Source of the DNA: Deltaproteobacteria bacterium
GTDB lineage: Bacteria > Myxococcota > XYA12-FULL-58-9 > JAUUZB01
Reading direction: 5' to 3'
Length of the DNA stretch: 10,462 nucleotides
Assembly: GCA_030590185.1 (NCBI GenBank)
Contig: JAUUZB010000052.1
Coordinates: forward strand, 1 to 10,462
The position numbers and the translations under genes were made by a program. This document shows, piece by piece, positions 1 to 9,169 of the stretch (its first letter is position 1; every line of letters starts with the position of its first letter). Below the pieces are notes generated by a model. The model was not told the origin of the DNA, searched no databases, and saw only the letters and a list, made by a program, of their open reading frames with translations.

Positions 1-247
1 CGAGAACGTTGCCGGGCCAGACGACCTCCTCGGCGCGACACATCATGCCGCGGAAGGAGAGATCGATCCCCTCGGTGACCACGTCGTCGCACATCACCTC
101 GAAGCGCCGGGAGACCCGCGGCAAAAAACGCCGGTTGCGCCCCAGGAACGGATCCTTTTTAGGGAGCCCGAGCACGGGGACAGGGCCGGTGCGGATGCGG
201 CTGAGGCGGGGTTGCAAGCGGTCGTCGAGGTGAGCGGCTGACGCCAT
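1..247 (-). CDS. PilZ-domain protein, N-terminal 82 residues (cut by window edge)
   Basis: An open frame starts at ATG 247-245 on the minus strand and leaves the window still open, so only residues 1-82 are visible. GGAGG at 260-256 sits 8 nt upstream of the ATG and fixes the start. Residues 1-38 are a charged, probably flexible leader. Residues 39-82 carry the PilZ signature: overlapping RxxxR motifs (R40-R44 and R44-R48), then DxSxxG as D62-L-S-F-R-G67, with beta-strand-like sequence between and after them. PilZ domains typically bind cyclic-di-GMP through exactly these arginines and the D/NxSxxG loop, and they control motility, exopolysaccharide or gene expression. The RxxxR to DxSxxG spacing is at the short end for the family. 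Whether another domain follows cannot be seen. It is divergent from the lipoprotein gene. The frame is certain; the family assignment is good but rests on a partial domain. Confidence 0.7.
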   Translation of the reverse strand, partial: MASAAHLDDRLQPRLSRIRTGPVPVLGLPKKDPFLGRNRRFLPRVSRRFEVMCDDVVTEGIDLSFRGMMCRAEEVVWPGNVL

Positions 248-255
248 GGGATAAT

Positions 256-260
256 CCTCC
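256..260 (-). promoter_or_regulatory. Ribosome binding site of the PilZ-type gene
   Basis: GGAGG on the minus strand, 8 nt before ATG 247-245. It is a strong Shine-Dalgarno match and supports this gene although its 3' part lies outside the window. Confidence 0.75.
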
Positions 261-456
261 GATTGTTGCTCGGCCCGAACGCGCATTCGAACCACCTTCA
301 ACGTCACACAACCCGGGTCGTTTGTAAAAAAAACGGCCGGCCACCGGGGGCGGTTCTACGGGCGGGGATTCGGGAGTCGGAACGGGGCGGCTAGCGGAGC
401 GGGTCGGGTTTCCGTTTGTCGCGTGTCACGGCGCACGATACACTTCAGGGCAGGGA
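261..456. other. Divergent intergenic region
   Basis: About 196 bp between the minus-strand PilZ-type gene and the plus-strand lipoprotein gene. It holds an A8 run near 326-334, a GGCCGGCC palindrome just after it, and a candidate sigma70-like promoter for the lipoprotein (listed separately). I find no convincing -10 element for the PilZ-type gene: TTTACA on the minus strand could be a -35, but no acceptable -10 lies 16-18 nt downstream. Short frames here are not convincing. Confidence 0.5.
416..444 (+). promoter_or_regulatory. Candidate sigma70-like promoter of the LRR lipoprotein
   Basis: TTGTCG (416-421), a 17-nt spacer, then TACACT (439-444): 4/6 matches to each consensus hexamer with ideal spacing. 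Transcription would start near 450-451. That is only about 6 nt before GTG 457, or about 24 nt before ATG 475. The same -35 hexamer with the same 17-nt spacer recurs before the 2168 gene. This is prediction only. Confidence 0.35.
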
Positions 457-2043
457 GTGGCTGCCGGCCAAGACATGGGATGTCATTGGGGTTGTTGGGT
501 CATCGCTAGCCTGTGGCTTTGCATGGCGGGCTGTGCGCGCACCGGGTTCGCGGATTTTGATTCAGACGTGCCCTCAGCCGGGGGCGACACGTCGCAGACC
601 GGCGGCGGGCCGGGGGATCTCGGGGCCGGCGACAGTGCCCCAAGCGGCGATGAAGATGCCGGTGGCGGCGATGCTTCCGGCGGAGACAACGCACCGGGCG
701 GAGACAACGCACCGGGCGGAGACAACGCACCGGGCGGAGACAACGCACCGGGCGGAGACGACGCCACGGCCGGAGACAACGCCACGGCCGGAGACAACGC
801 GGTCGTCTGCGCGACGATGAGCTGCGGCGCCAACTCCACCTGTGACGATTCGAGCGGTACCGGGGTCTGCGGCTGCTTGACGGGTTACTACCGCGACGGC
901 GCGGATTGCGTCAGCGATTGCGCCAGTAACCCAGAATGTGCCGACCCTGTGTTCTGCAACGGCGCCGAGACCTGCGACCTTCCCACGGGCACCTGCCTGG
1001 CCGGAGCCACGGTTACCTGTACCGGCCACGGCACCTGCAACGAAGGCACGGACCAGTGCGACTGCGACACCGACTACACCAACAGCGGTCCGGCGGCGTG
1101 CGTGGCGGTCGGCGCCCGAGCGGCCTGCATCGACGGTGGGGAGTTCTGGTACGACGTGGCCGACGTGAACGCCACGTCCCAGGAAGAGTTCCTGAACCTC
1201 TCCCCCACCTGCCACGCGACGCCGACCCTGGACTGCCCGCCGAACGGCGACGTCATCTGGGCAGGGAGAGGCGACTCCTCGTTGATCTCCGATGTCGTGT
1301 CAGAGATCTGGCTAGACTACAGAAACGACGATCTCGTCGCGGTGTACAGCACAATCCGTTGCATCTCGGACCTCGATCTGTTGGACGTTGACAACAATAG
1401 CCTCACTAGCCTCGACCTCCATCGCAACCCGTTTCTCATGGACGTCTTTGCCAGCAACAACGGCCTCACCGACGTCAACCTACCCGCGGGGGTAGCCATC
1501 GTTCAGCTCGATCTCTCGCAGAACGCGCTCACCCATCTCGACCTCGACGTCGTGGATAGTGCTATCGACTTGGACCTCACGAATAACCTCCTCACCTCTC
1601 TCCACGTCACAGCGCCCACGGACATCTATTGGGTGTTTCTCGGCCAAAACCAGATGACGAGCATCACCCTCACGGGCGCCAACGGCGTCGATGTTCTCAT
1701 CCTCGAGGAAAACCAGCTCACCGCCATCGATTTGACCGGCTTGCCAGATCTCATGCACCTCGAGTTGGACGACAACAACCTCACCTACGATGGGAGCTCC
1801 CCCTTCTTGGACCTCAGCGCTCAAGTCGGCCTCCAGTACGTCTCATTCGACAACAATCCGAGCTTCGTCCCGCGTTTCATCGCGGGCACGACGTTCCACG
1901 CCGATTATCTGAGTGGAGCGACCAGCGGGGCGATCTGCATCGAGGCAGCGAAGTGGGACGCTGCCAGTTCCGATCCAGATCGGCCCAGCGGTTGGGTTCA
2001 AGGTTCCCATACAGATTGCGCCAACGACTACTCCGTACCGTAG
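457..2043 (+). CDS. Surface lipoprotein with Gly/Asp-rich repeat linker, EGF-like modules and leucine-rich repeats
   Basis: 528 residues from GTG 457. ATG 475 (522 residues) is an equally possible start, because neither start has a clear Shine-Dalgarno at good spacing. A hydrophobic stretch ends in M-A-G-C, a lipobox with the lipidated cysteine at residue 26, so the product is probably anchored in the outer membrane. The n-region lacks Lys/Arg, which is unusual. Residues 27-115 form a low-complexity Gly/Asp/Ala/Ser linker that includes perfect six-residue GGDNAP repeats. Residues 118 to about 215 are Cys-rich: an EGF-like unit (CxCLxGYYxDGxxC), a module containing FCNGAETCD, and a second EGF-like unit (GHGTCN...CDCD). 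Residues from about 303 to 470 are LRRs with repeated NxLTxLDL-type cores of about 21 residues. A C-terminal Cys-containing tail follows, ending HTDCANDYSVP. LRRs and EGF modules usually mediate binding. The ligand is unknown and no catalytic motif is visible. Confidence 0.85.
   Translation: MAAGQDMGCHWGCWVIASLWLCMAGCARTGFADFDSDVPSAGGDTSQTGGGPGDLGAGDSAPSGDEDAGGGDASGGDNAPGGDNAPGGDNAPGGDNAPGGDDATAGDNATAGDNAVVCATMSCGANSTCDDSSGTGVCGCLTGYYRDGADCVSDCASNPECADPVFCNGAETCDLPTGTCLAGATVTCTGHGTCNEGTDQCDCDTDYTNSGPAACVAVGARAACIDGGEFWYDVADVNATSQEEFLNLSPTCHATPTLDCPPNGDVIWAGRGDSSLISDVVSEIWLDYRNDDLVAVYSTIRCISDLDLLDVDNNSLTSLDLHRNPFLMDVFASNNGLTDVNLPAGVAIVQLDLSQNALTHLDLDVVDSAIDLDLTNNLLTSLHVTAPTDIYWVFLGQNQMTSITLTGANGVDVLILEENQLTAIDLTGLPDLMHLELDDNNLTYDGSSPFLDLSAQVGLQYVSFDNNPSFVPRFIAGTTFHADYLSGATSGAICIEAAKWDAASSDPDRPSGWVQGSHTDCANDYSVP
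681..800 (+). repeat. 18-bp tandem repeat within the lipoprotein gene
   Basis: Four identical copies of an 18-bp unit beginning CGGAGACAACGCACCGGG (681-752) are followed by two diverged copies (753-788) and a 12-bp partial copy (789-800). The unit is a multiple of three, so copy-number change adds or removes six residues (GGDNAP) and keeps the frame. The identical copies point to recent duplication by slippage or recombination. The repeat lies in the linker between the lipid anchor and the EGF-like modules. Confidence 0.95.
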
Positions 2044-2077
2044 GGCGGTCACTCCAACGCGTGATCACTCCAGCGTG

Positions 2078-2106
2078 TTGTCGAACCTCGTCAGGGCTGC
2101 TACCTT
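2078..2106 (+). promoter_or_regulatory. Candidate promoter of the 1120-residue protein
   Basis: TTGTCG (2078-2083), a 17-nt spacer, and TACCTT (2101-2106) preceded by TGC as in an extended -10. The -10 hexamer is weak (3/6), and the extended TGn motif compensates in part. The predicted start near 2113 leaves a leader of about 55 nt before ATG 2168. Prediction only. Confidence 0.3.
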
Positions 2107-2167
2107 CTCGCTGCCGATAGACTGAGTCCGGTGCCGACCTCGGCTCCGTAGGAGGGGATCACAGATC

Positions 2168-5100
2168 ATGTCGAAAGTCGACGCGCCCGCCGTGCGCTTG
2201 CCCTCACAGCCCATCCCCGCGTCTGAGGCCCGGAGCGAGTCCACGGTCGCCAGGGGCGACGAGATCAACCAACCGGATCCCGACTCCTTCGTTGCCAGAC
2301 GCGACACGCAGACAGAGTCCCCGCCCCCCAGCAGCGCCATCGCGCTCGAGAGGCCGGTTACCCTCACCACAGTCGACAAGCTAGTCCGGGACCTCAGCTC
2401 CCGCGATGCCTACGCCAAGCTGATGGCGCTGCCGAGCGAAGAGCTCAGCCTGGCGCTGCGCGAGCTCGTGTACGTCGACCGGGGCAAGACCCTGAGCCGG
2501 TATGTGAACGGTTTCCTCAACAAGCCCCAGGCAGCGCGGAGCTTTGCCAAGCGGCTCGACGAGGATCTGCGCGACCCCTTCGTCGCCGACGCCCTCGCCG
2601 AGTACCTCGACCCCAAGGTGTGGGGCGCCCTGCTGCGAACGGGCCAGAGCTTCTCCACCAGCTTCGGCGGCGCCGACCGGATCAAGGCGACCCTGGCCGA
2701 GCGGGAGCGCTTCGCGGAGATCGAGGGATTCTTGATCTCCAACACCACCCATTCCTGGCTCGAGGGGGCCGATGCGGCGGTGGTGACCGACGGGGAGGCC
2801 GTCGGGGCCCACGGCGTGTTGGTCGCAGACCCCGCCCTGTTCGAAAATCTCCTGGCGCGGGTGGCAGGCGCCGAGACGGGGCGTCTGTGGAACCGTTTGG
2901 TGGACAACCTCCCCGACACGGAGCTCCGGGCGCTGGTCAGTCAGATGGCGACGCAGCTCGGCACGCCGGCCCGCTCGGAGATCCTGTTGAACCTGGCGCC
3001 CGAGAACCTCGAGCGCCTCCTCGCGGCGGCCGAGGGGAGCGGCGTCAAGGCAGCGCTCATCACGGGGCTCGGTGGCGAGGATCTCGTGGCCGAGCAACTC
3101 GAAGCAAAGCCCAGCCTCCTCGGGGTGATGGGCATGCTGCGCGAAGCGGCAACCGAGACCTACGAAGTCCAACAGGGCACCGCGAAAATGTCGGCGGCCG
3201 ACCGGGCGTGGCTCGCGGGAATGGAAGACGCGATCACCCGCCAGGACGCCCACGCGGTGGCGGATCTACTCGAAACCGCGGGACCCAAGCGCTACTGGGC
3301 GCTGTGGGACGCGAGCCGCGAGATGAATCTCCCCGAGCTCGAGCCGGGCGAGCTTCGCACCGAGCAAGGCAAGGAGGCTTGGAAGGTCAACTGGAACCTC
3401 ACCAAGGGCGACGACGACCGAATGATCCAGCAGGTGATCCGTCTCGCCGGCAAGCTCAACCTCACCGACGGCTTGATGCAAACCCTCTCCGACACCCTCT
3501 TCTTCCGCAAGGAATTCTGGGTCGGCGGCGATGGCCACCTGGAGGGCGGGTCGACCTACGGCATCCTACCGGGGCAGTGGAGCGCCGATCACCCATCGCG
3601 CCTCGGCACGTTCACCGCCAACGACATCGAGTCGGCGGTCTTCCGCGGCGAGAAGCTCTCGACCATGACCTACCGCAAGGCGCCGCACTTCGAGGCGAAG
3701 TCGCCGCCCTTCTGGTACCGCTGGTTCCACGGGGCCAACGAGCCCCAGGCGGCCACCGACAACAAAGAGGAGATGCGCGGCTTCGGCAACGCCGATAATT
3801 TCAAGTGCCTGGTGCGCGACGCCAACGGCAAGCCGTTGATCATCCTCGCCACCGGCGGCTTTGGCGAGTACCGCGACGGCGAAATCGCCATGTGGAACGT
3901 GCTGCCCTTCCACATGGTGTTGAGCGACTACGAATCCGCCGAGCCGGTGTTCGGATCGACCAAGGCCACCCACAGCGCCATGATGGCGTTGGAGCCGAGT
4001 CAGCTCGCGGCCAAGTTGGAGCGCCTCGGCGCCGACGGCGTCGACCGCCACATCGCGACCCTGATGCGTCGTGATCCGTGGAACGTCGAGAGCACCGACT
4101 CCTACAAACTGGTGGAGTTTGCCACCAAGATCGCAGAGGCCGGACAGGGCCGAGGCGACGCCGGCACGAAGGTCAGCTTTGCCACGGCGCTGACAGGCCT
4201 CAGCATCGACAGCAACTACCAGCTCGTCCGGGCCGTCCTGGCCATGGAGGATCCCGCGCTGGTGAAGGGTTTCCGGGCCGCGGTGGGTGACGAGGTATTC
4301 CGGCGCCTGGTGTCCGGCACCAAGGCGGATTCGATCACCGGCCGCGCCTTGCTCGAGGGCGAGCTGCCAGCGCGCAACGCCACCGGCCAGTTCAAGGAGC
4401 TCGCCGGCCTCGATGAGCTTCCGCTACCGGCCGGAGCGAACCGCCACCAGTACCTATTCCTCAAGGGGTTCCTCGGCGACGACCTCGGTGGCTACATGGA
4501 GAACGTCGAGGGGGCGATGACCGACTGGGGCATCGAGCCCAGCCGCATCAGCTTCGCAAAATACAACACCGCCATCAGCAGCCTGTTGGTCGCCGCCGAG
4601 ATAGCCCAGCAGATCAACGCCAAGCACGCCGAGACCGGGGATCAGGTCATCCTCGTGGGTCACAGCATGGGAGGCCCGCACGCCAAGAGCCTGCTCGCCG
4701 GCACCCGCGAGGAGTACCTGGCCGCGGTCCAAAAGTGGAACGTCACCCCGGGCAGGACCAGCGAAGAGACGATCGGCACGAGCCAGGCAAACGAGAACTG
4801 GACCGCCGTGCTCGCCGCCCGGGAGCGCGTGGCGGGCAACTTCCTCGCCCAGCCGGCGATGCAAGCGCAGATCGCCAAGGACATCGTCGACTGCCACGAG
4901 CTGGACTCGATCCTCGCCGCCACGCTCCGGCTCGCTGGCGGCAACCGGCAGGCCTTCGAGTCGATGGCCGCACGGGAGGTCGAGGCTCGCTTCCCCGGCG
5001 AGCGCTACCCAACGGTGGTCCTGGCCACCGACTCCGACGGCGAGCTCTCGCTGATGCCCTCGACGGAGCACTACTACCGCAAGCTGTTGGGCACGCCCTC

Positions 5101-5530
5101 GGACGGCGCCGTGCCGGCCGTCGATCAGTGGGCGGTGAACGGCGCCGCGGTGGTCTATCTGCCGAACGGCCGCGACCACATGGCCTTCCTGTCCTTTGAG
5201 CACCTCGCGGAGCACTTCGCGGTGCAGCTAGACGCGGGGGAGCCGGACGAGACCGTGCGTGGGATCTTGGACCGCTTGCACACCATGGCCGGCGAGCTGG
5301 CGGTTGAGCACCCCGCCCTGTCGATCTTCGCCGGTCTGCTCGAGAATGCCGATGCTTCCTGGTCGCCGACCCAGTGCAAGATGCTGGCGGCGGCGCTGCG
5401 CAAGTACGGCAAGCCCCTCGACGAGCTGCTCACCCAAAAACGCGCCGAAGCGTTGCAGGACAACCTCGATACCGCCGGTGCCGTGCCTGCGATGTTGAGC
5501 ATTTTGCTTGGGGATATCGAGTATCAGTAG
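2168..5530 (+). CDS. Large protein with C-terminal lipase-type alpha/beta-hydrolase region
   Basis: 1120 residues. ATG 2168 follows GGAGGGG (2151-2157) by 10 nt. There is no signal peptide or membrane helix, and residues 1-60 are Pro/Ser/Thr-rich and probably disordered. Residues from about 65 to 420 are acidic and helix-rich with no recognisable domain. The middle (about 440-700) includes a segment with a short beta-rich look (around ATGGFGEYRDG) that I cannot assign. From about 750 the sequence has alpha/beta-hydrolase order. A hydrophobic strand leads into G-H-S-M-G-G with nucleophile Ser833. A strand ends in ATDSDGE, with D955 or D957 as candidate acid, and N-G-R-D-H-M has candidate catalytic His1004. 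This triad order fits a lipase or esterase. A helical tail of about 90 residues follows. The substrate is unknown. The layout would also fit a secreted effector delivered without a signal peptide, but no secretion genes are nearby. The gene is certain, the hydrolase fold is likely, and the biological role is not assigned. Confidence 0.85.
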   Translation: MSKVDAPAVRLPSQPIPASEARSESTVARGDEINQPDPDSFVARRDTQTESPPPSSAIALERPVTLTTVDKLVRDLSSRDAYAKLMALPSEELSLALRELVYVDRGKTLSRYVNGFLNKPQAARSFAKRLDEDLRDPFVADALAEYLDPKVWGALLRTGQSFSTSFGGADRIKATLAERERFAEIEGFLISNTTHSWLEGADAAVVTDGEAVGAHGVLVADPALFENLLARVAGAETGRLWNRLVDNLPDTELRALVSQMATQLGTPARSEILLNLAPENLERLLAAAEGSGVKAALITGLGGEDLVAEQLEAKPSLLGVMGMLREAATETYEVQQGTAKMSAADRAWLAGMEDAITRQDAHAVADLLETAGPKRYWALWDASREMNLPELEPGELRTEQGKEAWKVNWNLTKGDDDRMIQQVIRLAGKLNLTDGLMQTLSDTLFFRKEFWVGGDGHLEGGSTYGILPGQWSADHPSRLGTFTANDIESAVFRGEKLSTMTYRKAPHFEAKSPPFWYRWFHGANEPQAATDNKEEMRGFGNADNFKCLVRDANGKPLIILATGGFGEYRDGEIAMWNVLPFHMVLSDYESAEPVFGSTKATHSAMMALEPSQLAAKLERLGADGVDRHIATLMRRDPWNVESTDSYKLVEFATKIAEAGQGRGDAGTKVSFATALTGLSIDSNYQLVRAVLAMEDPALVKGFRAAVGDEVFRRLVSGTKADSITGRALLEGELPARNATGQFKELAGLDELPLPAGANRHQYLFLKGFLGDDLGGYMENVEGAMTDWGIEPSRISFAKYNTAISSLLVAAEIAQQINAKHAETGDQVILVGHSMGGPHAKSLLAGTREEYLAAVQKWNVTPGRTSEETIGTSQANENWTAVLAARERVAGNFLAQPAMQAQIAKDIVDCHELDSILAATLRLAGGNRQAFESMAAREVEARFPGERYPTVVLATDSDGELSLMPSTEHYYRKLLGTPSDGAVPAVDQWAVNGAAVVYLPNGRDHMAFLSFEHLAEHFAVQLDAGEPDETVRGILDRLHTMAGELAVEHPALSIFAGLLENADASWSPTQCKMLAAALRKYGKPLDELLTQKRAEALQDNLDTAGAVPAMLSILLGDIEYQ

Positions 5531-5541
5531 CGCCGGCCCAT

Positions 5542-5570
5542 TTGACCGTCCTATCGACCTGTACCATAAC
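5542..5570 (+). promoter_or_regulatory. Candidate sigma70-like promoter giving a leaderless symporter-operon mRNA
   Basis: TTGACC (5542-5547, 5/6 to the -35 consensus), a 17-nt spacer, and CATAAC (5565-5570, 4/6 to the -10 consensus). The predicted transcription start, 7-8 nt after the -10, is at 5577-5578, exactly at GTG 5578. No Shine-Dalgarno precedes that GTG. Both facts agree with leaderless translation of the first operon gene. Confidence 0.5.
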
Positions 5571-5577
5571 CCCCGCC

Positions 5578-5796
5578 GTGACCCCTGAGCTGTTTCAAGA
5601 CGCCCTGATCGCCTACCTCGTTCAGTACGGCGGCCTCGGCCTGATGTTCTTCTATGGCCTGTGGCTCGCCTACCGCCAGGGGGATGTGGGCACCAAGACC
5701 AAGCGCCAGCGCAAGTGGCTCACCATCCTGCTCGGTGGCTACGTCGTCTACGCCGTGGTCCACGGCCTCTTCCAATTCGTGTTGGTGCAGATCTGA
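5578..5796 (+). CDS. Small two-helix membrane protein, probable symporter partner
   Basis: 72 residues from GTG 5578. The frame is open farther upstream, but that part overlaps the coding end of the preceding gene and lacks membrane character. Two hydrophobic helices are visible: about residues 9-32 (LIAYLVQYGGLGLMFFYGLW) and about 48-70 (ending VVHGLFQFVLVQI). They are joined by a basic loop with KTKRQRK, which should be cytoplasmic by the positive-inside rule. The stop codon overlaps the symporter ATG by one base (TGATG, 5794-5798), so the two genes are translationally coupled. Many sodium:solute symporters are encoded beside a short hydrophobic partner, and by position this is a protein of that kind. 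I do not recognise a named family. Function in assembly or regulation of the transporter is inferred. Confidence 0.75.
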   Translation: MTPELFQDALIAYLVQYGGLGLMFFYGLWLAYRQGDVGTKTKRQRKWLTILLGGYVVYAVVHGLFQFVLVQI

Positions 5797-7709
5797 TGGA
5801 GCCTCAAGCCTACGGCACCCCGGCGGACTACGTCGTCATCGTCGTCTACATGATTTTCATCTTTGGGATCGGGGCGTACCTGGCGCGCTTCAACCGCTCA
5901 ACCAAAGATTTCTTCATGGGCGGCCAGCGCTTCGGCTGGTGGGTCATTGCCATGTCGTTGGTCGCCACCACGGTCGGGTCGTACTCCTTTGTGAAGTACT
6001 CCGCCGCCGCCTACTCGCATGGCCTCGGCGCCTCCATGTCCTACCTGAACGACTGGTTTTGGATGCCGTTGTTCATGTTCGTCTGGTTGCCGATCATCTA
6101 CTTCGGCCGCATCCGCAGCGTGCCGGAATATTTCGAGCGTCGCTTCGGCCGTTCGGCCCGACTGATGTCCACCATCTTGCTGCTTCTCTACATGCTCGGC
6201 GCCATCGGCATCAATCTCTACACCATGGGCAAGGTGGCGGCGCAGCTCTTGGGCTACACCCAAACCCTCGGTCCGGTCTTCCTCGCCGCCCTGATCATCG
6301 CCATCTTCTGCGCCGCCTACGTGGCCAGCGGCGGTCAGGCCGCGGTCATCCTCTCCGACGTGCTCCAGGGCGCCCTGTTGCTGTTCGCGGGCCTCGGGCT
6401 CTGCGCCGCGGGTATCTATTATCTCGGCGGCTTCGACCAGTTCTGGGCCGGCTTGACACCGGCGCAACGCCTACCCTTGGCACCCTTGAACGAGCCACCC
6501 GGCTTCAACTTCATCGGCGTCTTCTGGCAGGACGCGGTCACCAACGGCGTCTGGGTCTACTTCTTGAATCAAGGGATCATGCTGCGCTTCATGTCCGGGC
6601 GCAGCGCCGACACCGGACGCAAGGCGGCCATCGCGGTGCTCATGCTCCTGCAGGTCCTGGCGGTCCTAGCGGTGGCCGGCGCCGGCTGGATCGGTCGGGC
6701 CATGGTCAACCTGGGGCTGCTGCCGGACGGCACACCCCCGGATGAGATTTTCATGGTGGTGGCGAACATCCTCGCCTCCCCCGGCGTGTTCGGCTTCGTG
6801 CTCGCGGCGCTCACCGCGGCTCTCATGTCCACCGCCGACACGCTGATCAACGCCACCGCCTCGGTGTGGGTCAACGATGTCTGGCGCCTCTACGTCAAGC
6901 CGGATGCCCCCGACACCTACCACCTGAAGGTGGCGCGCATCGCCTCGGTCGCCGCGGCCGGGGTGGGCTTGGTGTTGGTGCCTATCTATTTGCAGGTTGG
7001 AACGATCTATCAGGCCCACGGCGCCTTCACCGCGGCCATCGGCCCGCCGCTGGCGGTGGCGCTGGTGCTCGGGTTGGTGTGGAAACGGTACACGGCCACG
7101 GCCGCCTTCTGGACCATGCTCGGCGGGATCATCGCCATCTCGATCACCTTCGTGGTTCCGGAGCTCATCTCCCCCCTCGCCATGGGCGTCGAGATGGACC
7201 CGAACCCGTGGAAGGCCTACACCTTCCAACGCGCCCTGTTTGGCCTGGTGGTCAGCCTGGCCATCGGCGTCCCCCTCACCTTCTTCACCAAGGCCCGCCG
7301 GTCCGAGGACCTGATCGGTCTGGTGGTCGGCACCCTGGACGCGGCACGCCGGACCTTCAAGGGTAAGGACACGGTCAACGAGGAGGCCTCCCCCGCCGTC
7401 AAGCTGACCGTGACCGTCGTGGAGCGGGAGGAGATTCAAACAATCGAGCCGGATTCGGACAATCCGTTGCAGCGCTTCCACGTCTTTGCCACGGCCGATC
7501 TATTAAAGCGACTCGAGGCCGAGCCCGGGGACCTCCTGACCATCAAGGACGCGCGCTTCTTCATGGGCGATCTGCGCGGCACCCACGGGATCGTGCAGGA
7601 GGCGCCAGGGGAGATGGAGATCGGGGAAACGCTGGGGGTACCAGCGGCGCTGTTGACGGACGCTCAACTCGACGGTGATCGGCCGGTGGCGGTGCGCCGG
7701 ATACTGTAG
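5796..7709 (+). CDS. Sodium:solute symporter (SSS family) with soluble C-terminal extension
   Basis: 637 residues from ATG 5796, overlapping the preceding stop. About 13 hydrophobic helices fill residues 12-510 in the SSS (SLC5/PutP-like) pattern. Family hallmarks include F-F-M-G-G-Q-R-F-G-W-W after helix 1, the Gly/Ser-rich helix 2, a basic V-P-E-Y-F-E-R-R-F segment, and A-A-L-M-S-T-A-D-T in the Na+-site helix. There S345 and T346 match the Ser/Thr pair that coordinates sodium in vSGLT and PutP. It should import a small solute coupled to Na+; the substrate cannot be told from sequence. SSS proteins are usually 470-550 residues. This one adds about 120 soluble residues (about 515-637) containing the segment LEAEPGDLLTIKD, with an alternating hydrophobic pattern that suggests a small beta-rich domain. 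It is not a kinase or STAC-type module that I recognise. The sigma54 activator follows 16 bp downstream, which ties transport to sensing. Confidence 0.9.
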   Translation: MEPQAYGTPADYVVIVVYMIFIFGIGAYLARFNRSTKDFFMGGQRFGWWVIAMSLVATTVGSYSFVKYSAAAYSHGLGASMSYLNDWFWMPLFMFVWLPIIYFGRIRSVPEYFERRFGRSARLMSTILLLLYMLGAIGINLYTMGKVAAQLLGYTQTLGPVFLAALIIAIFCAAYVASGGQAAVILSDVLQGALLLFAGLGLCAAGIYYLGGFDQFWAGLTPAQRLPLAPLNEPPGFNFIGVFWQDAVTNGVWVYFLNQGIMLRFMSGRSADTGRKAAIAVLMLLQVLAVLAVAGAGWIGRAMVNLGLLPDGTPPDEIFMVVANILASPGVFGFVLAALTAALMSTADTLINATASVWVNDVWRLYVKPDAPDTYHLKVARIASVAAAGVGLVLVPIYLQVGTIYQAHGAFTAAIGPPLAVALVLGLVWKRYTATAAFWTMLGGIIAISITFVVPELISPLAMGVEMDPNPWKAYTFQRALFGLVVSLAIGVPLTFFTKARRSEDLIGLVVGTLDAARRTFKGKDTVNEEASPAVKLTVTVVEREEIQTIEPDSDNPLQRFHVFATADLLKRLEAEPGDLLTIKDARFFMGDLRGTHGIVQEAPGEMEIGETLGVPAALLTDAQLDGDRPVAVRRIL

Positions 7710-7725
7710 GGCTGATGAGGGTGAC

Positions 7726-9138
<1,413 letters not shown>

Positions 9139-9169
9139 GGCTGCCTCGCCGGCCGGTTTCCCGGTCGAC

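Noticed and set aside
270..300. GG-N10-GC arrangement on the minus strand upstream of the PilZ-type gene, as a sigma54 promoter
   Set aside because: Only the doublets match. The TGGCAC and TTGC contexts are absent, so it is likely chance.
681..800. CRISPR-like array
   Set aside because: The units are directly contiguous 18-mers with no spacers and keep the reading frame of a lipoprotein. The 14-bp array at 9983-10038 is likewise without spacers.
574..1215. Antisense frame with repeated VVSARC units, and plus-strand frame with AETTHR repeats
   Set aside because: Both are other-frame readings of the 18-bp tandem repeat in the lipoprotein gene.
2381..3253. 290-residue antisense frame inside the 1120-residue protein gene, and a similar one at 4454-5215
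   Set aside because: Both are shadows of the coding strand with Gly/Arg/Val-rich composition and no family resemblance.
5654..6745. 363-residue plus-strand frame overlapping the symporter
   Set aside because: Arg/His/Pro/Leu-rich composition is typical of an out-of-frame reading. The overlapping frame encodes a clear 13-helix transporter.
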